64,000 nucleotides of DNA from Mariniphaga sediminis (GCF_003573545.1 NZ_QWET01000013.1:92974-156973), one strand, 5' to 3'; positions 47,600 through 55,942 are shown, counted from the first letter of the stretch. Numbers and translations: made by a program. Notes: generated by a model from the letters alone, not told the origin.

Positions 47600-47639
47600 A
47601 AGGAGAAGGCGTAATCATATATTATGCCTTCTCCTTTTT
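47600..47639 (+). terminator. Intrinsic terminator of transketolase
   Basis: AAGGAGAAGGC-TAAT pairs with ATTA-GCCTTCTCCTT around a short loop, followed by a T run. 70 bp past the stop. Confidence 0.9.
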
Positions 47640-47890
47640 ATTTTTAAGAACAAGAACATCTTAGGGGAATAGCTTTTAAGAAAAGCCGGGTTGCCGCTCC
47701 TTCCCTATCATTTTGGGGACTTTCGAAGTAAATTACAAACCAATAATATAAGCTGGACCTTCAATAAAGTAACCTTTTAATGGAACAAAAAAGCTATTTG
47801 TTTCTGGCAGTGTGAAAGAAGTTGGCAGGATAACATTTACCACAACAACGGTAGCTCAGTAAACATTTTCCTTTGGTGAAAAATTAAATG

Positions 47891-47927
47891 AACAAGGGGA
47901 CGCTCTATGAAAGAACGTCTCCTTGTT
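47891..47927 (-). terminator. Terminator-like hairpin after the DUF1080 gene
   Basis: AACAAGGGGACG pairs with CGTCTCCTTGTT (one G-T type mismatch) around a 13-nt loop. T/A-rich flanks on both sides allow minus-strand use for the DUF1080 gene and plus-strand backup for tkt. The 250 bp between the two terminators holds nothing recognisable. Confidence 0.75.
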
Positions 47928-47951
47928 TATTTTTGTCTCCCTGAATACCAA

Positions 47952-48941
47952 TCAGTTGACAGCGGGAGTAATTACAAATTTACGGAATTCAACAGGGCCA
48001 TGATCTCCCTGTACCTGAATCGGGCCCGGATTCCCTTCATTACTATCCAGCGAACCACCGGTGATTCCCGGGATAGGCCGGTTGGAAATAACTTCGATTC
48101 CATTATGTACAATGGTTACATGCCTCCCTACCAGGGTAATTTCATACGTTTGCCATTCTCCTGGCTTTTTGGCTGCATACACGGCCGGTTCAATAAAACC
48201 GTAAACACCGCCAATACTCACGTTACTGGTTTTATTTACCGGACTGTCTTCAATCTGAACTTCATAACGACCGCGTAAATAGATTCCGCTGTTGCTTCCT
48301 TCGGGATACCTGAATTCAACACTCAGTTTAAAATCATCGAACTTCTCATTGGTCACCAGGTTACCGCCGGCCTCCGTGTTTACCAGCACACCGTCCACCA
48401 TACGGAACTTGTTGTTTTCCGGTACAATCCATCTGGACAGGTTATCATCCAGCAGGTTTTTAGGATTTCCCCATACCGGTGGTTTTTCCCGGATAAGCGA
48501 CGGAGCCCGCACACCGGTCCACTCAAGTTTATGGCCATCGAGCATTTTGTATCCACTCAGTTTATTGTCCTTCAGTGTAAATTCAAAATAAATATCCTCA
48601 ATGTCCATCCATTGCGGAGGAATGGTAAAATGATACTTTCCGTCTTTTGCCGAATAATGAATCTCTGAAATGGGACGGGCGCTTCCTTCGTAACCCACAT
48701 AATACCCCACAAGGGTTGAGAAGCCCGAACGTTTTATTTCCAGCCATCCGGGAAACCCGGCGGCATCCATCAGGCCATGCCGGAAAAGCCCCAAATCCTC
48801 CAAATCATCACCTTCTATCACAATAGTCAGGTCCCAGCGGCCAATCACTTCTGACCCATCATTGGATGATTGTGCCAGCGCAGAAGCACAGACACCTAAA
48901 TTTAAAGCAAGTAACAAAAGCGTATTTCTAATTATTTTCAT
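47952..48941 (-). CDS. Secreted DUF1080 (3-keto-disaccharide hydrolase-like) protein
   Basis: This exported protein has a C-terminal DUF1080 domain: FDDFKLSVEFRYPEGSNSGI, YLRGRYEVQIED, GEWQTYEITLVGRHVTIVHNG, GPIQVQGDHGPVEFRK. DUF1080 proteins include hydrolases of 3-keto-glycosides made by sugar oxidoreductases; activity here is inferred. The N-terminal half (residues about 30-160) is a lipocalin-like beta domain. I place the start at 48941 (MKIIRNTLLLL) so that the signal peptide is intact; an ATG at 48968 adds nine residues. No partner oxidoreductase is nearby. Confidence 0.87.
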   Translation of the reverse strand: MKIIRNTLLLLALNLGVCASALAQSSNDGSEVIGRWDLTIVIEGDDLEDLGLFRHGLMDAAGFPGWLEIKRSGFSTLVGYYVGYEGSARPISEIHYSAKDGKYHFTIPPQWMDIEDIYFEFTLKDNKLSGYKMLDGHKLEWTGVRAPSLIREKPPVWGNPKNLLDDNLSRWIVPENNKFRMVDGVLVNTEAGGNLVTNEKFDDFKLSVEFRYPEGSNSGIYLRGRYEVQIEDSPVNKTSNVSIGGVYGFIEPAVYAAKKPGEWQTYEITLVGRHVTIVHNGIEVISNRPIPGITGGSLDSNEGNPGPIQVQGDHGPVEFRKFVITPAVN

Positions 48942-49139
48942 TATGATTAAAAATTTAAAATGAAACAAAGTCTTCGATATACATTTTTAAACGAACAAGG
49001 CAAATCTACTTAAAAATTATTTTGGGAGTGCCATGTCATATCTTAAATGATGTATTCCTTTCGATTCTGTGGTTCAAACCGACAGACTCTGTATTCTGTT
49101 ATATTTCCAATTTTGGGAATTCAGGCACGGCGATGTATG

Positions 49140-50480
49140 TCAGCCCACATATTTATATCCCAGGCCTTCTACCGTTTTTTTCACATTTTCCAAATCATAG
49201 CCGGAACCGGTAATTTTTACAGTTTCACTGCGGTTGTCGGCCACTACACTGGTAATTCCGTCCAGCGCTTCCAGGTTTCGTTTTACATTGGATTCACAAT
49301 GGGAACAGGTCATTCCGGTAACCTTTACAGTAACTCCTTCCCCCTTTTCCATTTTAGTTTTTTTCTGGACCATCCCATAAAAATAACCGCCAATCATGGA
49401 AATAACGAGCACGATAGCCGAAGCCCACATCAACCAGGAAGGCAGCATCTCGTGTCCCTCACCGCCATCATGAACATGAACCACCTTGTCCAGTATCCAG
49501 TCGGCCGGGATGAGCATATTTACCAGCAAACCAAAAACCAGGGCGCCTCCAATAATTGTACTCAAATAAGCGATGAGCGATTTACGCCCCATTGTTTTTC
49601 CCAAAACCGTCATGGTAGCCACATTGGTTGCCGGTCCTGCCATCAGAAAAACCAATGCTGCTCCGGGGGAAACACCTTTCATCAGCAACACGGCAGCAAT
49701 GGGAATAGAGCCGGTTGCACAAACGTACAAAGGAATTGAGGCGGCCAGAATAACCAGCAACTCCAACAGGCCCAGCCCCTGGAAAGAACTAAAAAATTCA
49801 TCGGGCAAAGCGACTGAAATCAAAGCAGCCAGCATAAAACCAATAATCAGCCATTTGGCAATGTCTTGCAACAACTCCACAAAAGCATAATCAGCAGCCC
49901 GTACCAAAGAATGCCGTGTGTCAACTGTTTCGGGTTCATGACATCCGCACGACGCATCGCTGCAATCTGCGCCTGACTTTTCTACAGCCATCACTGCCGG
50001 CTTTCCCAATGTTGCCATATCTAATTTCAGGTTTGAAAAGGCTGAAACCGGACGGGCAGGTTTCTCCTTCACCAGAAATTTTGTGATGACCCCACCGGCA
50101 ATACCTGTAAAAAAAGCAACAAAAGGGCGCATTACAGCAAAAGGCCAGCCCAGCATGGAATAGGTTGCCAGAATAGAATCGACTCCTGTTTGCGGAGTTG
50201 AAATTAAAAATGAATTGGTAGCCACTTTTGATGCGCCGTTACGAAAAAACGAAATTCCGGTGGGAATAACCCCACAGGAGCAAAGTGGCATAGGAATTCC
50301 AATTAATGACGCATTTACAGCCGAACGGAAATTCGATTTCCCCATATATTTATCGATGTGCTTCTGAGGAAAATAGACCTTCAGCAACCCGGCAAAAATA
50401 AGCCCCAGCAAAAGCCACGGCGCCATTTCCAATACCAGGAACCACAATTCAGCAAAATATTTTTCGATATATGGCAACAT
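49140..50480 (-). CDS. SO_0444-type permease with C-terminal HMA metal-binding domain
   Basis: The 446-residue membrane protein has two permease halves (DUF318-like; PTGISFFRNGA and ATGSIPIAAVLLMKGVSPGAA), separated by a Cys/His-rich cytosolic loop (SDASCGCHEPE). It ends in a heavy-metal-associated domain with GMTCSHCESNV (about residues 383-393). Members of the SO_0444 group are proposed Cu/Zn efflux transporters. Just upstream of the start lies a perfect 11-bp inverted repeat that could be its operator. It borders the cassette island. Confidence 0.88.
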   Translation of the reverse strand: MLPYIEKYFAELWFLVLEMAPWLLLGLIFAGLLKVYFPQKHIDKYMGKSNFRSAVNASLIGIPMPLCSCGVIPTGISFFRNGASKVATNSFLISTPQTGVDSILATYSMLGWPFAVMRPFVAFFTGIAGGVITKFLVKEKPARPVSAFSNLKLDMATLGKPAVMAVEKSGADCSDASCGCHEPETVDTRHSLVRAADYAFVELLQDIAKWLIIGFMLAALISVALPDEFFSSFQGLGLLELLVILAASIPLYVCATGSIPIAAVLLMKGVSPGAALVFLMAGPATNVATMTVLGKTMGRKSLIAYLSTIIGGALVFGLLVNMLIPADWILDKVVHVHDGGEGHEMLPSWLMWASAIVLVISMIGGYFYGMVQKKTKMEKGEGVTVKVTGMTCSHCESNVKRNLEALDGITSVVADNRSETVKITGSGYDLENVKKTVEGLGYKYVG

Positions 50481-50497
50481 TGTTCTTTCTTTAAACT

Positions 50498-50527
50498 ACA
50501 AGAATAACAAATGAGCGTTATTCTTGT
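50498..50527 (-). promoter_or_regulatory. Perfect inverted repeat upstream of the metal permease
   Basis: ACAAGAATAAC and GTTATTCTTGT are exact reverse complements, 11 bp each, around an 8-nt spacer, ending 18 bp from the permease ATG. It may be an operator for a metal-responsive repressor or a leader hairpin. No regulator gene is adjacent. Confidence 0.6.
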
Positions 50528-50536
50528 TTCCGGGTG

Positions 50537-50583
50537 CGGCGAAATCCGATTCGCCGAAAAAAAACGCGAATTGGAATTCGCGT
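50537..50583. repeat. Two adjacent short palindromes (REP-like)
   Basis: CGGCGAA/TTCGCCG with a 6-nt loop (50537-50556) is followed by ACGCGAATT/AATTCGCGT with a 2-nt centre (50564-50583). The pair marks the left edge of the AT-rich island. They look like REP-type extragenic palindromes; no RAYT transposase is visible. Confidence 0.6.
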
Positions 50584-50607
50584 CACCCACACTTTCCAAC
50601 CAGTCAA

Positions 50608-50652
50608 CCCCCGCTGGTGCCAATTTGTAATTGGTACCTTTTATTGGAAACA
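50608..50652 (+). repeat. Left copy of a hairpin-bearing direct repeat bracketing the island
   Basis: About 45 bp beginning CCCCCGCTGGTG and ending AAACAAAAAAT, with the hairpin GGTGCCAATT-TGT-AATTGGTACC. A related copy lies at 58145-58196 in the same orientation, with compensating changes in the stem. Confidence 0.65.
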
Positions 50653-50861
50653 AAAAATCAATTTCCCGCTTGTTTTTTCCGGCGGCAATCCCTAATTTAG
50701 TTCCCGTAATTTTTTGTATTTCAACTAACACCAAAAACCAATGTTACATTCCGGACAGATACATTCACAGAAAAAAGTTTTCAGCCAAAACAGTAGTGCA
50801 GAAAAGGTACGGAATGATGCCTTGCATAGAGAAATAAATGGACTTGGAAATATACGCAATC
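50653..50861. other. Left junction of the cassette array, possible relic attachment site
   Basis: No gene is supported here. A 7-bp inverted repeat (CATTCCG ... CGGAATG, about 50742-50815) and the final TACGCAATCGTT, which loosely resembles the TACCAACCGTT end of the attC-like sites, could be a decayed attC or an attI-like site. I see no integrase reading frame. Confidence 0.35.
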
Positions 50862-50881
50862 GTTGGGCTTAATTTTGAAAA

Positions 50882-52300
50882 ATGAAAAAACTGATTATAA
50901 TATTAAATACATTCCTTATTATTAACTCCATACTTGCATCTGGGAAAAAGACAGAAAATATTAGAGGTAAATGGTATTTAAAATCAATAGTAATTGATGG
51001 CGTATCTAAAAGTCCTGCTGAAAATGTTTCACCATACATTTATTTTGGATATGATTCAAGTAATAGATTTTCTCATTGGGGTTCATTTTATCTCGTAGAT
51101 GGGAAATACAAATTCAGTGAATCTTATTCCTTCGAAAATTTCTATCAATTAGACGGTGATTCCGTAAGACTTATTGGACCAAGACTGAAAGGTCATCTGG
51201 GAATCAAAGGAGCTACTTTTGATTTGCGTAACGAATTACATGGAGCATTTAAGTATAGTATCTCAAGTAACAAATTACTGCTTGAAAACGGGAAAATATC
51301 GCTGTATTACGAAAAGGATTCTGTAATCAATCATGGACTTGAAAAAGCAGCAAATTCCCGAGACTTCGGTTTTGATAAAAAATTAATAGGTAGCTGGCGG
51401 TTAGTAAAAATGAATGTTCCAGACTCATTGGTGGAAGAAGTTAACAGAAGCATAGAAAAAGCATACGAAAAAAAACGTAATCGTGGATATCCACAAAAAA
51501 AGCGACCTAAAAAATTAATTGAGATGGGGAAACAAGAAGTTCAGAAGTTCTTAAACAACGGAGGCTGGACTGTAAGTATTGGAGATTTTCTCGAAAATAC
51601 TAGTTCTCATGATACTTTAAGTTATGGCAATTTTTTAAGTTACAGTGATGGGTGCAATGGCTGTAGAGGGTACATCAGAGTTTCCAACGACACCTTAAAA
51701 ACAAATAATATAATGTGTACCGCAGCTTATTGTTTTCCCAATTTTACAGGCACTTTTAAAAACCACAGAGCATTTAATAACGCTACTTATCATTTTAAAT
51801 CAGATACCTTAATAATTGAAGCTACAGATAGAACCAGTTTTTTTGTCCAGTCAGATCAGACAGCATCAATAAAAAGATATGACTATAAGAGTTTAGATAA
51901 GTTCTACAAGCTTGCAGATATAAGTATTGAAAATAAAGAATTGGAAGATGCTATTTTGAACCTGATACCAGACAATGAAATATATTTTCACCTTAGCGGT
52001 GGTTGGGGTGTCAACCCAAAAAATAAAGATTGTTCAGGAAATAAGATGGAAATATTTCTTTATAATAATGAGAATTATTACATGCAAGATTTAATGTGGA
52101 TATATCATGAGAATTTCGGAGAATTGCAAGATAGGTTTAATTATAATTGTGCTTTTATCAGAAATGAGAATAAAATAAATAAATACTTGGATATGAAAGA
52201 TTTATTAGGTGAAAAATATATTTTTAGTATTGAAGGGAACAATCTCACTTTTCGCTCACCAGACAACCGTAACTTCTTGTACCTTAAATCAAACTATTAA
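50882..52300 (+). CDS. Cassette 1: secreted protein with META/lipocalin-like domains
   Basis: This is a 472-residue exported protein (signal peptide MKKLIIILNTFLIINSILAS). Two segments open like META/lipocalin domains: IRGKWYLKSIVIDG near residue 28 and LIGSWRLVKMN near residue 168. The second continues with SDGCNGCRGYIRV and NIMCTAAYC, which resembles the HslJ/META pattern of a GCN turn followed by a Cys-containing threshold loop. A third unassigned region ends the protein. I infer an envelope stress or inhibitor-like role at most. The ATG is 13 bp from the cassette's left end, leaving almost no leader. Confidence 0.75.
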   Translation: MKKLIIILNTFLIINSILASGKKTENIRGKWYLKSIVIDGVSKSPAENVSPYIYFGYDSSNRFSHWGSFYLVDGKYKFSESYSFENFYQLDGDSVRLIGPRLKGHLGIKGATFDLRNELHGAFKYSISSNKLLLENGKISLYYEKDSVINHGLEKAANSRDFGFDKKLIGSWRLVKMNVPDSLVEEVNRSIEKAYEKKRNRGYPQKKRPKKLIEMGKQEVQKFLNNGGWTVSIGDFLENTSSHDTLSYGNFLSYSDGCNGCRGYIRVSNDTLKTNNIMCTAAYCFPNFTGTFKNHRAFNNATYHFKSDTLIIEATDRTSFFVQSDQTASIKRYDYKSLDKFYKLADISIENKELEDAILNLIPDNEIYFHLSGGWGVNPKNKDCSGNKMEIFLYNNENYYMQDLMWIYHENFGELQDRFNYNCAFIRNENKINKYLDMKDLLGEKYIFSIEGNNLTFRSPDNRNFLYLKSNY

Positions 52301-52339
52301 GAAAAAAAATAATATGTTCCTAAATGAATAAAAAACTAA

Positions 52340-52472
52340 GCCCAACACAGTACATATTGCAGGGCGGGGTTTGGTGGTACGCCAACTGCGGATTCTCGTT
52401 TCGCAGTTCCGTGTCCTTCGGACAGGAACGCTCTCCGAAATCCGCCCCGACAACATGTACCAACCGTTATAC
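52340..52472 (+). repeat. attC-like site 1
   Basis: 133 bp. Left box GCCCAAC (52340-52346), right box GTTATAC (52466-52472). Outer arms GTACAT/ATGTAC, then TTG/CAA and GGGCGG/CCGCCC, with unpaired bases on one side; inner hairpins CTGCG/CGCAG and TGTCC-TTCG-GACA. The left box is the exact complement of GTTGGGC at 50862, the head of cassette 1. Confidence 0.8.
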
Positions 52473-52494
52473 AAAATTTTTAAAACCATAAACA

Positions 52495-53625
52495 ATGAAA
52501 AACGCTATTTTATTTCTTCTAATAGTAATTTTAGCAGGATGCCAACAAGACAACAAATATATTTTAAATGGTTCTTTTGATGGCCCACAAAATGAAGAAT
52601 GGATTTATATGGTCAAATTTCCCGGCAACTATAATGACAGGGACTCGGCTAAGATTGAAAATGGAAAGTTTGTTTTTACAGGAATCATAGATACACCGCA
52701 AGTATACTATATGCATTATCAAATGGATAAAATAATTGGTGTAAATACATTTTTCTTAGAGCCAGGAACTTTAAATGCTACAATAAATTTAGACAATTGG
52801 GATTTGAATTCGAAAGTCGAAGGTGGCAAGCTAAATGATGAATATAATAAGTTTCTTGCAGAAAGGTTGGAGAAGTTTCTTAATTCAATTTTCGAACTTC
52901 AAAGAAAAGCTGCGAACGCAAGAAAAGACAGATTAAAAGAAATTAATGATAGTATTAGCATGCTTTGGTCAGCCGATTTTAATTTTTCAATGAATTATAT
53001 AAAAAATAATAGCAACTCATTAGCTGCACTGCATTCTTTCTATATGCTATATAATGGTTGTACAGTAGATGAAACAAGTCAAATCCTGTCGCAATTCCAT
53101 CCATCTTTACACAATACATTGCTTTACAAAAAAATACTAGATGAAAATCAAGAACGGATAGAACGTCGAGAAAAGGCGAACTCAATAAGCCTCACGAATG
53201 AAACAAAAATTGTTAAATCGGATTTTAAAGGAGCACCTGTTTTTGAAACAATTATAAAACAAAATCCAAACAAAGTTTTGTACGTCGACTTTTGGGCAAC
53301 GTGGTGTGGCCCATGCAAGCAGGAGTTTCCTTCTTCCAAGAAACTTTACGAAGAAATTGACACAACAAAAATCAGCATGATTTACCTCTGTATTAGCTCC
53401 GAAGAAGAAAACTGGAAACAAACAATAAAATTGGAGGGGTTAAAAGGACAACACTTTTTTATTGACGATGAAGTAATGAAGAAGCTCGAAAATGATTATA
53501 ACCTAAAAATCCCAGGCATCCCAAGGTACATAATTATTGGGAAGGATGGAAAAATTGTCAACGAAGATGCACCAAGACCGAGTTCTGAGGAAACCAAAAA
53601 ACTATTAATCCAATTATCGAGTTAA
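52495..53625 (+). CDS. Cassette 2: TlpA-like thioredoxin lipoprotein with DUF4369 domain
   Basis: The 376-residue lipoprotein has lipobox ILAGC (Cys 16). Residues 25-110 form a DUF4369-type beta domain (YILNGSFDG, KIENGKFVFTG), the middle is helical, and residues 235-376 are an AhpC/TSA-thioredoxin domain with the active site DFWATWCGPCKQEFP and the cis-Pro region IPGIPRYIII. It would reduce or isomerise disulfides in the envelope. Such proteins are abundant in Bacteroidota, often linked to polysaccharide or heme handling, but here it is cassette cargo with its own start 22 bp from the site end. Confidence 0.88.
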   Translation: MKNAILFLLIVILAGCQQDNKYILNGSFDGPQNEEWIYMVKFPGNYNDRDSAKIENGKFVFTGIIDTPQVYYMHYQMDKIIGVNTFFLEPGTLNATINLDNWDLNSKVEGGKLNDEYNKFLAERLEKFLNSIFELQRKAANARKDRLKEINDSISMLWSADFNFSMNYIKNNSNSLAALHSFYMLYNGCTVDETSQILSQFHPSLHNTLLYKKILDENQERIERREKANSISLTNETKIVKSDFKGAPVFETIIKQNPNKVLYVDFWATWCGPCKQEFPSSKKLYEEIDTTKISMIYLCISSEEENWKQTIKLEGLKGQHFFIDDEVMKKLENDYNLKIPGIPRYIIIGKDGKIVNEDAPRPSSEETKKLLIQLSS

Positions 53626-53633
53626 AAAACTTT

Positions 53634-53766
53634 GTATAACAAAGTGCATATTGCAGGGCGGGGTTTGGTGGTACGCCAACTGCGGATTCTCGCATCGCAG
53701 TTTCGTGTCCTTCGGACAGGAACGCTCTCCGAAATCCGCCCCGAAAACATGTACCAACCGTTAGGC
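53634..53766 (+). repeat. attC-like site 2
   Basis: 133 bp. Left box GTATAAC (53634-53640), right box GTTAGGC (53760-53766). Between the boxes it differs from site 1 at about six positions by eye. The left box is the exact complement of GTTATAC at 52466, the head of cassette 2, and not of its own right box. Confidence 0.8.
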
Positions 53767-53789
53767 AACATTTTGAAAAAGAAACAGAT

Positions 53790-54680
53790 ATGTTAAAAAG
53801 AGGAATAACAATTACAAATTATTTAGTCGACGGAAATCCGGAAGGAGTCATTTTTGCCTATATGTCTAATTGGACTGGACAGGCAATTAAAGTTCCGCGA
53901 AACTTATTTCCCAATTCTAAGGATTACGAAGAAATAAACAAACCAGGAATATATTTTCTAGTTGGTCAAAGTGATGAAAACCCTGACGACAAACTAGTAT
54001 ATATTGGAGAAGCAAACAATATCTCAGAAAGGTTAGTACAGCATATTCGAGACGAAAATAAATCCTTCTTTGAGACAATTATTGCTTTCAGTTCTAAAGA
54101 TGAAAATTTAACAGTTTCTCATACCAAATACTTAGAACAAAGACTAATTGAATTACTATTGAAGAATGCCGAATATAGAACGGTAAATAAAAAAGATGGC
54201 AATAAAATTAATTTGCCCAAAATGGTGATTGACGAAATGGATACATTTTTAGATAACGTAAAGGTACTGTTACCTACACTTGGATTTAATCTCGTCGAAA
54301 ACAACGGAGAAATGCTAACAAGTAAAAAGGAAGAACGAGATTTAGCTCTTTTTCTAGATGTTTCAAATTGGAAGGCAAAAGGAAAGTTGACTTCAAATGG
54401 TCTTTTGGTGGAAAAAGGAAGCGGATGTAATCCCAAGGAAACAGATTCGTTATCAGGCAGTTATTCAAATTTAAGGAGAACACTTCTAGAAAAAGAAATA
54501 GTAGTAACTGAGGGAGACCGAATGATTTTTGCTGATGAATATGAGTTTACAAGTTCTTCACAAGCTGCAGCCATAATACTCGGGTACTCTGTTAATGGAA
54601 GGGTGACTTGGAGAAACAAAAACGGTGAAACTTTAAAAGAAATTGAGGAAAGAAAATTAAAAGAAAAAAACGGTGGCTAA
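53790..54680 (+). CDS. Cassette 3: GIY-YIG domain protein with C-terminal DUF4357
   Basis: This 296-residue cytoplasmic protein has a GIY-YIG nuclease-like domain at about 50-140 (GIYFLVGQ, LVYIGEANNISERLVQH, and a late Glu in LEQRLIELL) and a DUF4357 domain at the C-terminus (SQAAAIILGYSVNGRVTWRNKNG). The pairing is recurrent in prokaryotes, often near restriction-modification or other defence genes, so DNA cleavage or sensing is likely but unproven. The stop codon TAA lies inside the left box of attC-like site 3 (GGCTAAC), a tight packing typical of cassettes. Confidence 0.87.
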   Translation: MLKRGITITNYLVDGNPEGVIFAYMSNWTGQAIKVPRNLFPNSKDYEEINKPGIYFLVGQSDENPDDKLVYIGEANNISERLVQHIRDENKSFFETIIAFSSKDENLTVSHTKYLEQRLIELLLKNAEYRTVNKKDGNKINLPKMVIDEMDTFLDNVKVLLPTLGFNLVENNGEMLTSKKEERDLALFLDVSNWKAKGKLTSNGLLVEKGSGCNPKETDSLSGSYSNLRRTLLEKEIVVTEGDRMIFADEYEFTSSSQAAAIILGYSVNGRVTWRNKNGETLKEIEERKLKEKNGG

Positions 54681-54806
54681 CACAGTACATATTGCAGGGC
54701 GGGGTTCAGTGGTGCGCCAGCCGCGGATTCTTGCATCGCCGTTCAGTCCTGCCGGACATGAACGCTCTTCGAAATCCGCAACGACAACATGTACCAACCG
54801 TTAGTC
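54675..54806 (+). repeat. attC-like site 3
   Basis: 132 bp. Left box GGCTAAC (54675-54681), right box GTTAGTC (54800-54806). Same architecture as sites 1 and 2 but more diverged in the inner hairpins (GCCGCGG, TCCTGCCGGACA). The left box complements the head of cassette 3 (GTTAGGC) with one mismatch. Confidence 0.75.
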
Positions 54807-54824
54807 GGAAGCAAAAAAAGAAAA

Positions 54825-55730
54825 ATGGAAACAAAGATAATTTCAATATTTCTCGTATCCTTTTTAATATCTTTAAATCAATACGCTCAAGATATTGATA
54901 ACAATCAACCAAATAGAACTAATAATTTGATTGATTCTCTAATTCAAATAAATCGTATAAACGACAATACTATTATGGCTTTATTTGGTTCTGATGCAAT
55001 TACAGCTATAAATACTGACAAAGGTATAGTTCTTATAGATGCAGGTATTTCAACAGGTCTAACATCAAAATTCAGAGATCGAATTAAGACGAAGTTCCAA
55101 TGTGATAATTTTGTTTATGTAATAAATACACATGCCCATCATGACCACAACCGGGGCAACAGTGTTTTTAATAAATCCAAAATTGTTGGACATGAGAATA
55201 GTTTAAAAGAAATTAAAAATCAATGGGAAGACCCGGAAAAAGTAAAAAGCACTGTTGGTAAAATAATTAAGGAATATGACTTGGAATTGCAAAAATACGA
55301 GCAAAATTCAGAAGAATGGGACAATGCTTTTAAACAAAAAACACGGTATCAAAACTCATATAATGATATAGAGAATTTAACTCCTATAATGAAACCCAAT
55401 ATTACATTTTCTGACAGCCTTAACATTGATATGAGAAATATTACTTTTGAATTAAAGTACTTTGGCAAATGCCATTCAATGAGTGATATTTTAATTTATG
55501 TTCCTGAATTGAAATTGCTTTTTACAGGAGATTTAATGTTTCAATATGGAAGACCAAGCATGAATAATAAAACAATGTCAGATAAGGATTTGTGGGTAAA
55601 GGCAATTCGCTGGCTTGAAAAACGAATGTATAATATTGATAACGTAATTGGAGGACATGGACAGATCATGTCAATTGATGATTTAAAATCATTTAACAAA
55701 AAAATGCTTGAACAAATAGAAGTAGATTAA
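54825..55730 (+). CDS. Cassette 4: secreted metallo-beta-lactamase-fold hydrolase
   Basis: This MBL-fold protein of about 301 residues has a signal peptide (METKIISIFLVSFLISLNQY) and the zinc motif THAHHDHNRGN (HxHxDH), a His in the GKCHSMSDILIY segment, a metal Asp in LLFTGDLMF and a final His in VIGGHGQIMS. It belongs to the broad MBL superfamily with periplasmic location; beta-lactam hydrolysis is not implied, since loops specific to B1-B3 enzymes cannot be confirmed by eye. I start at 54825; an in-frame ATG at 54789 lies inside the attC-like site. Confidence 0.85.
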   Translation: METKIISIFLVSFLISLNQYAQDIDNNQPNRTNNLIDSLIQINRINDNTIMALFGSDAITAINTDKGIVLIDAGISTGLTSKFRDRIKTKFQCDNFVYVINTHAHHDHNRGNSVFNKSKIVGHENSLKEIKNQWEDPEKVKSTVGKIIKEYDLELQKYEQNSEEWDNAFKQKTRYQNSYNDIENLTPIMKPNITFSDSLNIDMRNITFELKYFGKCHSMSDILIYVPELKLLFTGDLMFQYGRPSMNNKTMSDKDLWVKAIRWLEKRMYNIDNVIGGHGQIMSIDDLKSFNKKMLEQIEVD

Positions 55731-55740
55731 TAATGCCAGT

Positions 55741-55875
55741 GCCTAACACGTGGTATAAGGCATGGCTGGGTTTGGTTCGATTCGACACAGTCGAATCTCC
55801 TGCCTGCCTCAGTTTTGGTTGGATACTCAAACTCTTGTCTGACCGACACGACCTCATGCCACCACCGTGGTGGGC
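55741..55875 (+). repeat. attC-like site 4, different sequence type
   Basis: Left box GCCTAAC (55741-55747) is complementary with one mismatch to the head of cassette 4 (GTTAGTC). Arms CACGTGGT/ACCACCGTG (one bulged base) and GGCATG/CATGCC enclose a perfect inner hairpin GATTCGAC-ACA-GTCGAATC (55779-55797). The right box is eroded (GTGGTGGGC, near 55867-55875). Inner sequence is unlike sites 1-3. Confidence 0.65.
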
Positions 55876-55942
55876 AAGGCTAAAATGAATCTATTTATGA
55901 ACCAAAAGATATTTTTTTAACGCATCAAAAAGGAGAAAAAAA

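Noticed and set aside
49047..49739. 230-codon plus-strand frame over the permease 3' half
   Set aside because: Antisense to the HMA and permease domains; Cys/His-rich shadow composition.
50381..50734. 117-codon minus-strand frame upstream of the permease
   Set aside because: It runs through the palindromes and bracketing repeat into the permease gene in another frame; such repeat-derived frames are not proteins.
52340..54806. Reading the three similar 132-bp elements as IS ends, REP clusters or a CRISPR-like array
   Set aside because: Units are separated by whole unrelated genes, there is no transposase or cas gene, and box covariation follows cassettes, which favours attC.
54789..54824. 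Upstream start codon for the MBL-fold gene
   Set aside because: It falls inside the attC-like site and would place 12 residues before the signal peptide.
54825..55730. Calling the MBL cassette a carbapenemase or other resistance gene
   Set aside because: Only the generic HxHxDH zinc motif is evident; subclass-specific features cannot be shown by eye.
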